NCBI GenBank assembly: GCA_016930635.1
Contig: JAFGGI010000032.1
Span: 1-52,163, forward strand
Reading direction: 5' to 3'
Source: Sedimentisphaerales bacterium
GTDB lineage: Bacteria; Planctomycetota; Phycisphaerae; Sedimentisphaerales; UBA12454
Length of the DNA: 52,163 nucleotides
Positions 8,701 to 17,230 of the stretch are shown one piece after another; the first letter of the stretch is position 1; every line of letters begins with the position of its first letter. The notes under the pieces were generated by a model. That model was not told the DNA's origin, searched no databases, and was given only the letters and a program-made list of their open reading frames with translations. The position numbers and the translations under genes were made by a program.

Positions 8701-8724
8701 TTAAGATCTTAAGAAACAGGAATT

Positions 8725-10668
8725 ATGGTACATAAAGCATTGAATTTAACGGCACATGAGGTTGATGCGGAAAAAACGCACCGCAAGCAGGTGACGGTCA
8801 GTATGGCCTTGATAGGTACGCTTCTTGGCGGGACGCTTTTGCTGAATAGTTTAATTTCTCCGATTTTCTACAGCAGTGAGATAAAGGATATTCTCGCGAT
8901 GCTTGCAGCGATACTTCTTGGTGCTCCGGTTGTTATCCATTCGATAAAGTCTGTCATACAGGGTCATATGCATATGGATGAGCTGGTAGCGTTGGCGATA
9001 GTTGCTGCCTTTGCTACGGGCGATTATGTTGCAGCGAGTGTTGTGGCGTTTTTCCTTTTGTTAAGCGAGCTTGTTGAAACAAGGACCGCGTTGGGTGCGA
9101 GAGCGGCAATTGAGTCGCTGGTTAAACTTACTCCGACTAAAGCTTGTCTGATTGGCAGTGACGGCCGTGAAGAGGAGATAACCGCCGCCCGATTGAGTGC
9201 AGGTGATGTGATCCGTGTAAAGCCGGGTGATAATATTGCAGCCGATGGTGAAGTTGTACAGGGTTTGAGTTCTGTAAATGAGGCAACAATAACGGGTGAA
9301 TCTTTACCTGCTGATAAGGTGCCTGGCATGCAGGTTTTTGCAGGCACGAGTAATCTGACCGGTGTTCTTGACATAAAGGTGACAAGGGCCGGCGAGGATA
9401 CAACGCTTGGTAAAGTTCAGTCTCTTATTCTCCAGGCTGAGCATACGAAAATACCTATAATGCGGATTATCGACAAGTATGTGAAGTGGTATATACCGAC
9501 AATATTGATGATATCCGGAATAATATGGTTCTTCACAGAAGATGTTGAACGTGCTATCGGTGCGATAGTTGTTTCCTGTCCATGCGCACTGATACTTGCT
9601 ACTCCAACCGCTATGGTAGCGGCGTTGTCGGCTTCGGCAAGACTGGGTATTTTGATAAAAAAGGTTGCCGATCTGGAACTTGCCGGCAGGATTACGGCGA
9701 TGGTATTTGATAAGACCGGAACGCTTACAACCGGCCAGCTTAATGTAACTAAACTCACACCTGCTGAGGGTGTCGAGGCGGCACAGCTTTTGAAATTGGC
9801 CGCCTCTGCAGAACAGATGAGTAAACATCCTGCTGCAAGGGCGTTGCAGGCGGTTGCCAGGGAAGCGAATCTGGTTCTTACTGTTGCCCGGGATTTTGCT
9901 GAAACGCCTGGTAAGGGTGTCTGTGCTGCTGTTGACAATGTCGAGGTGATGGTAGGCAGAGATACATTTCTTTCTGAGCAGGGGATTAATACTTCGGTTG
10001 TTGCTGATCCTGCACTGCATGAGGAGCAGGGGTTCAGTACTTTGTATGTTGCCGCAGATAAGAAATGTATCGGCTGGATAGGTTTGCAGGACAAGACCAG
10101 GGCCGAGGCCAGAGATTCTGTTAATGATCTGATGGATGCGGGCGTAAAGCGTATCACGATGCTTACAGGCGACAGGGAAGAGGTTGCAAAAAGAGTTGCC
10201 GGTGAACTCGGCTGCACTGATGTAAAAGCCAAATGTCTTCCACAGGACAAGCTGGCAATAGTGGAGCAGATGAAAGCAGACGGTCATGTTGTAGCAGTAG
10301 TTGGTGACGGAATTAATGATGCACCTGCGCTTGCCAGCGGTAATCTTGGAATAGCGATGGGAGCTGCCGGCAGTGATGTTGCAATCAACTCTGCCTCGAT
10401 TGCGCTGATGAATAACGATTTGAAGAGGCTGCCGTTTTTGATCAAGTTATCCCGTAAGACAGGCAGGGTCATTAATGAGAACCTGCTTTTCGGCATTCTC
10501 TTTATAATTCTCGGAGTTGGAGCATCTGCAGCAGGCTGGCTGCCTTTGATTTATGCAGCTGTATTGCATTTTTCAGGTTCTCTTGTTGTGATTTTCAATA
10601 GTGCCAGGCTGGTACGCTTTGGTGAAGAGCTTCAGCCGCACGCACCGGCAGTCAGTACAGCGATATAA
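8725..10668 (+). CDS. P1B-type heavy-metal translocating ATPase
   Basis: This 647-residue protein is a P-type ATPase of the metal-transporting class. Seen motifs: 'ITGES' actuator loop, transmembrane metal motif C285-P-C287 ('VSCPCALILATPTA'), phosphorylation site D329 in 'DKTGT', 'MLTGD' and 'GDGINDAPAL' in the nucleotide and hinge region, and 'KHPAARAL', the variant of the HP locus. There is no HMA domain and no Cys-rich N-terminus; membrane helices start near residue 25. The last helix reads 'LHFSGSLVVIFN' (H615), not the Asp-x-Gly of Zn/Cd pumps nor the Met/Ser set of Cu pumps; it is closer to the His-x-x-Gly-Ser/Thr set of P1B-4 pumps, which normally carry SPC rather than CPC. The transported metal therefore cannot be assigned. 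Start ATG 8725 after AAACAGGAATT. Confidence 0.9.
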   Translation: MVHKALNLTAHEVDAEKTHRKQVTVSMALIGTLLGGTLLLNSLISPIFYSSEIKDILAMLAAILLGAPVVIHSIKSVIQGHMHMDELVALAIVAAFATGDYVAASVVAFFLLLSELVETRTALGARAAIESLVKLTPTKACLIGSDGREEEITAARLSAGDVIRVKPGDNIAADGEVVQGLSSVNEATITGESLPADKVPGMQVFAGTSNLTGVLDIKVTRAGEDTTLGKVQSLILQAEHTKIPIMRIIDKYVKWYIPTILMISGIIWFFTEDVERAIGAIVVSCPCALILATPTAMVAALSASARLGILIKKVADLELAGRITAMVFDKTGTLTTGQLNVTKLTPAEGVEAAQLLKLAASAEQMSKHPAARALQAVAREANLVLTVARDFAETPGKGVCAAVDNVEVMVGRDTFLSEQGINTSVVADPALHEEQGFSTLYVAADKKCIGWIGLQDKTRAEARDSVNDLMDAGVKRITMLTGDREEVAKRVAGELGCTDVKAKCLPQDKLAIVEQMKADGHVVAVVGDGINDAPALASGNLGIAMGAAGSDVAINSASIALMNNDLKRLPFLIKLSRKTGRVINENLLFGILFIILGVGASAAGWLPLIYAAVLHFSGSLVVIFNSARLVRFGEELQPHAPAVSTAI

Positions 10669-10698
10669 TTCCATCATTTTTAATTTTGAAAGGTTTTT

Positions 10699-11904
10699 GT
10701 GGTTGGCACAAATGGTCAGTTTGTAGTTGAAACGTTTTCGCTGACGAAGATTTTTACCGACTGGTGGGGCCGGAGCCGAGTTGTTGCGGTTGAGGATTTA
10801 AATCTTAAAGTCAGGCAGAACGAAGTGTTCGGGCTTCTTGGCCCCAATGGCTCGGGTAAGACTACGGTTTTAAAAATGCTGCTTGGGCTGCTTTGGCCGA
10901 CCAAAGGCAGGGCAATAATTTTAAATAATGATATCAGGAATCCGAAGATAAGCGCTAAAGTAGGTTTTTTACCTGAAGAATCTTACTTGTATCCATATCT
11001 TAACGCTCGTGAAACGCTTGATTTTTACGGCAGACTCTTTGGCTTGAATTCGAAATTGCGAAGGGCACGAATTGATGCTCTGCTGGATATGGTAGGTTTG
11101 GCCGGTATGGCCAGCAGGCCTATAGGTACGTTTTCAAAAGGTATGGCCCGCAGAATAGGTCTTGCCCAGGCATTGATAAACGACCCGGAACTTTTGATAC
11201 TGGATGAGCCGACAAGCGGACTGGACCCTATTGGCACGAGGCAAATGAAGGATCTTATAGTTGAACTTGCAAAGCGCGGCAAAAGTGTGCTTCTATGCAG
11301 TCATCTGCTCGCGGATGCCGAGGAAGTTTGTGATAGAATAGCGATACTCTATGGCGGACATATGCAAAGGCTGGGCAGTGTTGATGAGTTGCTTAAGCAG
11401 GCTAATAAAAGGCAGATTACAACAGATGTTCTAAGTGCTGATGTAATCGATAAGATCAGGCATATCATAGAAAGTCAGGGCAGTGAATTTAATATGACAG
11501 AGCCAATGCAGAGGCTGGAATCTTTCTTTATAGATATAATCAGACAGGCTCAGCAGGAAAAGAGGCCGACCAGTGGAGCCATAAATAGACTGGATGCTAC
11601 AGTTGCAGAAAGAACTGCTGCTGTGGCAAATGTGCTTGATAAGCTTATTAATGCTAAAGTTGAATCCGGCGGTCCGGCAGAGCCGCAAAGGAAAGTAGAA
11701 ACGGTGAGGTTGAAGCCTAATGAAGATGTCCTGAGCCAGCTTACCGAAGATACGCAGCAGGATGCGATGTCTCCGTCCCAAACTGCAGAGCCCCGGCCCG
11801 ACCAGCAGGCCCGGGAACAGATTGAAAAGGAGGTTCTTGATGAGCTTGTAGAGGGACAGGATTCTGCAGAGGGGCAAGAGTCAGGGGATGATAAAAATGG
11901 GTAG
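10699..11904 (+). CDS. ABC transporter ATP-binding protein with long C-terminal extension
   Basis: The 401-residue product has a complete ABC domain in residues 5-225: Walker A 'GPNGSGKTTVLK', signature 'FSKGMARRIGLAQAL', Walker B 'LLILDEPTSGLDP' and the switch His in 'LLCSHLLAD'. This is the form seen in ABC-2 exporters. Residues after about 230 form a 170-residue acidic, Gln/Glu-rich, low-complexity tail without a recognised domain, much longer than the usual short regulatory tail. The start is GTG 10699 with GAAAGG at 10688-10693. Its 3' end overlaps the permease gene by 17 bases, so the two form an exporter. The unlinked permease at 3287 could use the same ATPase. Substrate unknown. Confidence 0.9.
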   Translation: MVGTNGQFVVETFSLTKIFTDWWGRSRVVAVEDLNLKVRQNEVFGLLGPNGSGKTTVLKMLLGLLWPTKGRAIILNNDIRNPKISAKVGFLPEESYLYPYLNARETLDFYGRLFGLNSKLRRARIDALLDMVGLAGMASRPIGTFSKGMARRIGLAQALINDPELLILDEPTSGLDPIGTRQMKDLIVELAKRGKSVLLCSHLLADAEEVCDRIAILYGGHMQRLGSVDELLKQANKRQITTDVLSADVIDKIRHIIESQGSEFNMTEPMQRLESFFIDIIRQAQQEKRPTSGAINRLDATVAERTAAVANVLDKLINAKVESGGPAEPQRKVETVRLKPNEDVLSQLTEDTQQDAMSPSQTAEPRPDQQAREQIEKEVLDELVEGQDSAEGQESGDDKNG

Positions 11905-13270
11905 AGTCTGGGCTGTTGCCAGAAATACTTTTATCTCTTCAATGAGAATGAAGACCGCCATAGTATTCATATTATTACTGATGATACTTTTGCCGGTCCT
12001 GTACCTGACGACCACTGGTGATGGTACCGCTATAGGACGTATTCAGAGTTTTATAAGTTATGGACTCGGCCTGACCGCGTTTCTTATTTCAATTCTTACT
12101 ATTATTGTGTCGTGTTATACGCTTAGCAGTGATATAAAACACAAACAGATTTATACAGTTGTTACAAAACCTGTTAAGCGGTTCGAATTAATTATCGGCA
12201 AAATTCTTGGTGTTGTTTTGCTTGATTTGCTGCTCTTGGTTGTATTTTCATCGGCAATTTACGCGTGTACTTTATATATGCCGCGGCTTTCCAAGGTGGC
12301 CGATACAGATATTAAGCGTCTTGATGATGAATTTTATACCGCAAGAGCCAGCTTGAAAGTTGATTTTGATGAATTAGCCATAGAAAAAATTGTATTTGAT
12401 GAATATGAAGAGCTTGTAAAAACAGGCCGACTCGACAAGTCTCGCAGCCGAGAGGACATACTTGATGAATTACGTAAGACAGAAAAGTACAGTAGAAATT
12501 CTGCAGAACCCGGCGGACAGGTGATATGGGAATTCCAGAATATTAAACCTTTCGATGTGAATGAGAGTATTTTTGTGCGTTTTAAGTATAACGCTTCTCA
12601 AATGGCGACGGGCGATATTGCTTATGGCAACTGGTATGTAGGAGATTATCGTCAGATAAAATATGGTCAGGGCTGGACAGAGACACCTATTTATAATGTT
12701 CCTCGTAAAGATACGTGTGGTTCGCAGCACGAATTTGAGGTTCCTGCCGATGCAGTAGCTAAAGATGGTTATCTTGCAGTGGTGTTTTACAATGAGCCGA
12801 GGAATGCCACTACAGTGATGTTTTCTCCTGAAGACGGTTTTGAGGTGCTTTATAAGGCGGGTAGTTTTAGAAACAATTTCCTTCGTGCTCAGGTAGTTAT
12901 ATTTGTAAGATTAGTATTTCTGGCTGTTCTTGGTGTTTCTTTGTCCGTATGGCTGGGGTTTCCGGTGGCCATTCTTTGCAGTTTGACAATATTTTTCATG
13001 GGTATGATTAACGGCTTTGTTGTAGGCTCCTTTGGTTATCTGGGGCAGAATATGATAGTATTTTATAAGTATGTAATGAAACCCTTGATATGGCTGCTGC
13101 CCAGATTCGACGGCAATTATAATATTAACGGGTACATAATCGATGCCAAGCTGATAAGCAATAGATTCCTGGTTTTTGCAATTGGCGCTCTCGTGATAAA
13201 ATCTTTGGTTTTAATGCTGGCAGGGTTTTTGATTTTTACAAAGCGTGAGATAGCAAAAGTAATTATTTAA
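11888..13270 (+). CDS. ABC-2 type transporter permease
   Basis: This 460-residue protein begins 'MGRVWAVARNTFISSMRMKTAIVFILLLM' like other ABC-2 permeases. There are helices near residues 20-42, 52-75 and 100-125, a large non-membrane insert (about 130-330) and four hydrophobic segments from about 340 to the end. The coupling loop 'DIKHKQIYTVVTKPVKRFELIIGKILGV' matches that of the permease at 3287. The large central insert probably lies outside the cytoplasm and contains a beta-rich segment. It overlaps the ATPase gene by 17 bases and is followed 8 bases later by the next gene, so all three are co-translated. Confidence 0.88.
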   Translation: MIKMGRVWAVARNTFISSMRMKTAIVFILLLMILLPVLYLTTTGDGTAIGRIQSFISYGLGLTAFLISILTIIVSCYTLSSDIKHKQIYTVVTKPVKRFELIIGKILGVVLLDLLLLVVFSSAIYACTLYMPRLSKVADTDIKRLDDEFYTARASLKVDFDELAIEKIVFDEYEELVKTGRLDKSRSREDILDELRKTEKYSRNSAEPGGQVIWEFQNIKPFDVNESIFVRFKYNASQMATGDIAYGNWYVGDYRQIKYGQGWTETPIYNVPRKDTCGSQHEFEVPADAVAKDGYLAVVFYNEPRNATTVMFSPEDGFEVLYKAGSFRNNFLRAQVVIFVRLVFLAVLGVSLSVWLGFPVAILCSLTIFFMGMINGFVVGSFGYLGQNMIVFYKYVMKPLIWLLPRFDGNYNINGYIIDAKLISNRFLVFAIGALVIKSLVLMLAGFLIFTKREIAKVII

Positions 13271-13278
13271 ATATCATT

Positions 13279-15054
13279 ATGTATGTTAGAACCTTTATTC
13301 TTTGTTTTTTATGTATAGTCATTGCCGGCGGGTTATTCTTTGCGGGTTCCTGTCAGCTTGATGAGATAAACAGACAGCGAAGTGAAATGAGGCTGGTGGT
13401 AAAGGAGCCGCTTGAAAATGCTCCTCCTTCTCTGGCTTTTGTGACAATAGCTCTCGGGTCTTTTCGCGGTCTTATAGTAGACATACTTTGGCTGAGAGCT
13501 ACCCAGCTGAAAGAAGACGGCAAGTTTTTTGATGCCAAGCAGCTTGCAGAGTGGATAACACTTCTTCAGCCGAGGTTTGCGTCAGTATGGGATTTTCATG
13601 CGTGGAATATGGCTTATAATATTTCAGTTGAGATTCCGGCTACCAGGCCTCAGGAGCGATGGCAATGGGTAAGAAACGGCTATGAATTACTGCGTGACAA
13701 AGGCATAGAAAAAAACCCTCATAGTGTAATTCTTTATCGGGCACTTGGATGGATATTCCAGCATAAGATAGCCGGGGAAACCGATGATTGCCATAAGTAT
13801 TATAAGCTTCAGCTTTATAATGCCATGAAAGTTCTGGTTGATCCGCAAACGCAGGAGCATTATAAAGCCCTTGCAGATTCACCTAAAGAGCCTGGTGACA
13901 TTTTTCAAAAACCTGAGGTAGCAAAATTTTTAAATGAACTTGCCTCGGCAGATAGTTCCTTTTCGCGATCTGAGGAGCTTGTCGATAATTATCTTTCTCT
14001 CAGGCAGCAGCCATCCCGTTTTTCTGAAGAAGCCTTTGCGGTGATAGATGATTTTCGCGGAACAAAGGCGCTTGAAGAATTTGATACTTTTGCAAAAGCA
14101 TATCAGTTGCGGCACAAATGGAAACTTGAGCCTGAGCTTATGGTGGAGTTGAATGAAAAGTATGGTCCAATCGACTATAAAGACCCGAACAAACTGTTGC
14201 CGCTGGACTGGACGCTGCCGGACACTCATTCTATTTATTGGGCAGCTCTTGGCCTGCAAAAAATGCCTCGGGAAACGGGCTCAGTTGATGAGCTTAATAC
14301 CGACAGAATAGTTTTTCAGGGACTTCAGCATCTTTATTATCGCGGCAAGATGGTTCTTTATACTTCGAAGATACCATCCAAGAGTGACCCGTGCGATATA
14401 ATAGAACGTCAAAGTGTGTTCTTGTTTCCGGATTTGAGAATGTTCGGCAGATATGACCAGGCACTGAGAGAGTTGATAAAGAAGTATGACAGATTGGGTG
14501 GTAATGTAGCTGCTGTCAAAAGTGCTCATAAAAATATGCTTAAACGTGCGGTGTTTTTGTTTTATCAGGCCGGTCATATGGGAAAGGCCACAGAAATTTA
14601 TAATGTTTTACGAAAGGAATATCCGGAGGATGAAGACATTCACGCCTCGCTTACGGATTATGTAAGAAAAAGATTTATTCTTCAATGTGAAACAAGCGGC
14701 ATTAGTGATGCACGAGAGATGATCACGCTTATGCTGCGGGAAGCTTATTATCATTATGCTGTGGGAAACGATGATGATGCTTTTGGCAGAGAATGGATGG
14801 CTATGGAGATATATGATAATTATCAGGAAGGTCTTAGAGTTGATGGGGCTGACAGGGCAGTTCTGCCTGATTTCGATGTGCTCAAATATATAGGTTTGAT
14901 AGGTTTTTTGGGTGACGCCAGATATCCTGATTATATACGTGAAAATATTCTCAGCCGTATACAGGTCGAAAGGCCTGAACTCTATAAAAAGCTTGAGCAG
15001 CAGCATGAGAGTTTTATGGAGGAAATGGGGAAACAGGAAAGCATGCAGCAATGA
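13279..15054 (+). CDS. Large membrane-anchored protein, probably TPR-like, unknown function
   Basis: I do not recognise a named family. The 591-residue product starts with a signal anchor ('TFILCFLCIVIAGGLFFAGSC', Cys near residue 25) that could also be read as a lipobox-like sequence. The rest is helical and rich in aromatic residues, with phrases such as 'ASVWDFHAWNMAYNISVEIP', 'RWQWVRNGYELLRDKGIEKNPHSVILYRALGWIFQHK' and 'AGHMGKATEIYNVLRKEYPEDEDIH', which look like degenerate tetratricopeptide repeats. It follows the ABC permease by 8 bp and overlaps the helicase gene by 4 bp. Its position suggests a periplasmic partner of the ABC exporter; that is inference. Confidence 0.6.
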   Translation: MYVRTFILCFLCIVIAGGLFFAGSCQLDEINRQRSEMRLVVKEPLENAPPSLAFVTIALGSFRGLIVDILWLRATQLKEDGKFFDAKQLAEWITLLQPRFASVWDFHAWNMAYNISVEIPATRPQERWQWVRNGYELLRDKGIEKNPHSVILYRALGWIFQHKIAGETDDCHKYYKLQLYNAMKVLVDPQTQEHYKALADSPKEPGDIFQKPEVAKFLNELASADSSFSRSEELVDNYLSLRQQPSRFSEEAFAVIDDFRGTKALEEFDTFAKAYQLRHKWKLEPELMVELNEKYGPIDYKDPNKLLPLDWTLPDTHSIYWAALGLQKMPRETGSVDELNTDRIVFQGLQHLYYRGKMVLYTSKIPSKSDPCDIIERQSVFLFPDLRMFGRYDQALRELIKKYDRLGGNVAAVKSAHKNMLKRAVFLFYQAGHMGKATEIYNVLRKEYPEDEDIHASLTDYVRKRFILQCETSGISDAREMITLMLREAYYHYAVGNDDDAFGREWMAMEIYDNYQEGLRVDGADRAVLPDFDVLKYIGLIGFLGDARYPDYIRENILSRIQVERPELYKKLEQQHESFMEEMGKQESMQQ

Positions 15055-17213
15055 AAAGGCAATTTCTTGCGACGGAGGGTTTGACCGAATCGCAGAAGAA
15101 AGCGGTTTGGCATAAACAGGGACCTCTTCTTATTATAGCCGGTCCCGGCAGCGGTAAAACACGAGTAATAACAAACAGGATTGCTGCGCTCATAAGTCAG
15201 GATGTTGAACCCCATAAGATTTGCGCGATAACATTTACAAATAAGGCGGCTGACGAGATGCGTAATCGGGTTATTGCCATGAATATGCCCGGCGGGGTAC
15301 ACGTCAGTACCTTTCATTCACTTTGTGTAAGAATTCTTCGCTGGTTTGCCCAGGCAGCCGGTATATCGGAAAATTTCAGTATTTACAATGAATCAGACCA
15401 GAAAAATTGTGTCAAAGATGCGATAAAAGCGGCAGAACTTGACGCAAAGAATTTCCCGCCCGGCCGGATATTAGAAACAATATCACGATTAAAGAATAAT
15501 CTTCAGGATATTACATCTTTTACCGCTGAGTCGGGAGATTATTTTTCCCAGTGTCTTGCAAAAATATACAGTAATTATCAGAAAATTCTTTCACAGAACA
15601 ATGCCCTTGATTTCGATGATTTGCTTTTAAAAACTGCGTTTTTGCTGCGTGATTTCGGCGATATTCGAAAACAATTGTCTCAGCGATACGAGTACCTGAT
15701 GGTTGATGAGTATCAGGACACAAATCATGCCCAGTATCAAATTGCCCGCGGTCTTTCTTTAGAGCATGGCAATATCTGTGTAACCGGTGATCCGGACCAG
15801 TCCATATACGGCTGGAGAGGTGCGGACATCGGTAATATACTTGCTTTCGAGCATGACTGGCCTGAGGCGACGGTTATAAAACTGGAGGAAAACTTTCGAA
15901 GTCTTCCTGAAATTCTTGCTGTTGCGGATAAACTCATTAGTGCAAATAAAGGCCGAAAGCAAAAAAAACTGGTTCCTGTTAAAAAGGGCGGTGCTGAAAT
16001 TGTTGTACGATGTCTTGATGACGAGCAGGATGAGGCTGATTTTATAGCTGATTTTATAAAACAACTGCTTGATAATGGAGAAGATGCGAACCGGATAGCG
16101 GTATTTTATCGTGTAAATTCCATGAGCAGGGCGATTGAGGAGGCTTTTGTTGAAAGTCAGGTTCCGTATCAGATAGTCAGAGGTGTTGAGTTTTATAATC
16201 GCAGGGAAATCCGTGATATTCTTGCCTTTCTCAGGTTGATTGTAAATGATGCGGACGACCGGGCCTTTTTGCGGATAATAAACACGCCGCCGAGGGGTAT
16301 AGGTAAAACAACAATTTCCCGACTAAGTGCTTACGCGGCTGATAAAAATACAGGTCTTTATAATACCGTAAAAAACTGCGAAAAGATGGATACTATCTCG
16401 GCAGGAGCAAAAGCAAAACTTAAGAAATTTGCACAGATGATCGAAGATTTTAAAAAGCACATTGATGATCCTGTTGCGATTCTGATGGACAGGGTTTTCA
16501 AGCAGAGCGGTCTTCATCAAAGCCTGCAGGCCCAAACCGCGGAGGAAGATTACAGTAAAGCTTCGCCGTTGGATAATGTCGCAGAACTTATAAGTTCTGC
16601 GAAACGATTTGACAGTCAGCAGGGCGGACTTGTCGACTTTCTTCAGCACATTGCTCTTTTCAGTGATACCGATACCCTGGATTTGCAGAGTGGAAGGGTT
16701 TCCTTGATGACACTTCATTGTGCAAAGGGTCTGGAATTCGATAATGTTTGTATCATAGGTCTTGAGCAGGGGATTTTACCTCATGAAAGAAGTATGGACG
16801 CTGTTTCGGAAATTGAAGAGGAACGCAGGCTGTTTTTTGTCGGGATTACCAGGGCGAAAAAGCGATTGTGCATAACTTTGTCCCGCCACAGGACGATACA
16901 CGGCCAGACAATAAGGACAATTGGTTCTCAATTTCTTTATGAAGCAGCTCTTGAGCCCGACCAGGCGGCGGAGCAGGATGAAAATGTCCATGATGAAGGT
17001 GTTTATTACGAAACTGGCGTTTCATGCTCAGATTCAGGAAGCAGCGGAGGAGCTTTTTCTGTCGGCCAGCTTGTCTCGCATAAAAAATTTGGCCTGGGCA
17101 GAGTAAAGGAGTTTCACAATCTCGGGGATAACAGTATAATTGTAGTACAGTTTAAAACTGGGCAAGTAAAGCCCTTGATGTTAAAATATGCCGGTTTAGA
17201 TATTGTTGAATAA
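15051..17213 (+). CDS. pcrA: UvrD/PcrA-type ATP-dependent DNA helicase
   Basis: This 720-residue superfamily 1A helicase carries all main motifs: Q motif 'LTESQKKAV', Walker A 'GPGSGKTRVITNRIAAL', Ia 'ITFTNKAADEMRNRV', II 'VDEYQDTNHAQY', III 'GDPDQSIYGWRGAD', IV 'LEENFRS', V 'SLMTLHCAKGLEFDNVCIIG' and VI 'EEERRLFFVGITRAKKRL'. The C-terminus has the PcrA/UvrD Tudor-like end 'GQLVSHKKFGLGRVKEF...VVQFKTGQVKPL', which contacts RNA polymerase in characterised members. Such helicases act in nucleotide-excision and mismatch repair and in removing stalled complexes. The start at 15051 overlaps the upstream stop by 4 bases (ATGA); AGGAAA lies at 15035-15040. Confidence 0.93.
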   Translation: MKRQFLATEGLTESQKKAVWHKQGPLLIIAGPGSGKTRVITNRIAALISQDVEPHKICAITFTNKAADEMRNRVIAMNMPGGVHVSTFHSLCVRILRWFAQAAGISENFSIYNESDQKNCVKDAIKAAELDAKNFPPGRILETISRLKNNLQDITSFTAESGDYFSQCLAKIYSNYQKILSQNNALDFDDLLLKTAFLLRDFGDIRKQLSQRYEYLMVDEYQDTNHAQYQIARGLSLEHGNICVTGDPDQSIYGWRGADIGNILAFEHDWPEATVIKLEENFRSLPEILAVADKLISANKGRKQKKLVPVKKGGAEIVVRCLDDEQDEADFIADFIKQLLDNGEDANRIAVFYRVNSMSRAIEEAFVESQVPYQIVRGVEFYNRREIRDILAFLRLIVNDADDRAFLRIINTPPRGIGKTTISRLSAYAADKNTGLYNTVKNCEKMDTISAGAKAKLKKFAQMIEDFKKHIDDPVAILMDRVFKQSGLHQSLQAQTAEEDYSKASPLDNVAELISSAKRFDSQQGGLVDFLQHIALFSDTDTLDLQSGRVSLMTLHCAKGLEFDNVCIIGLEQGILPHERSMDAVSEIEEERRLFFVGITRAKKRLCITLSRHRTIHGQTIRTIGSQFLYEAALEPDQAAEQDENVHDEGVYYETGVSCSDSGSSGGAFSVGQLVSHKKFGLGRVKEFHNLGDNSIIVVQFKTGQVKPLMLKYAGLDIVE

Positions 17214-17230
17214 GTTCAGAGGAAACAGAG

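Noticed and set aside
9304-10287. Long minus-strand reading frames (327 and 277 codons) opposite the P1B ATPase gene
   Set aside because: They mirror the codon periodicity of the ATPase gene, have no recognisable domains and no ribosome site; they are shadows of the real gene.
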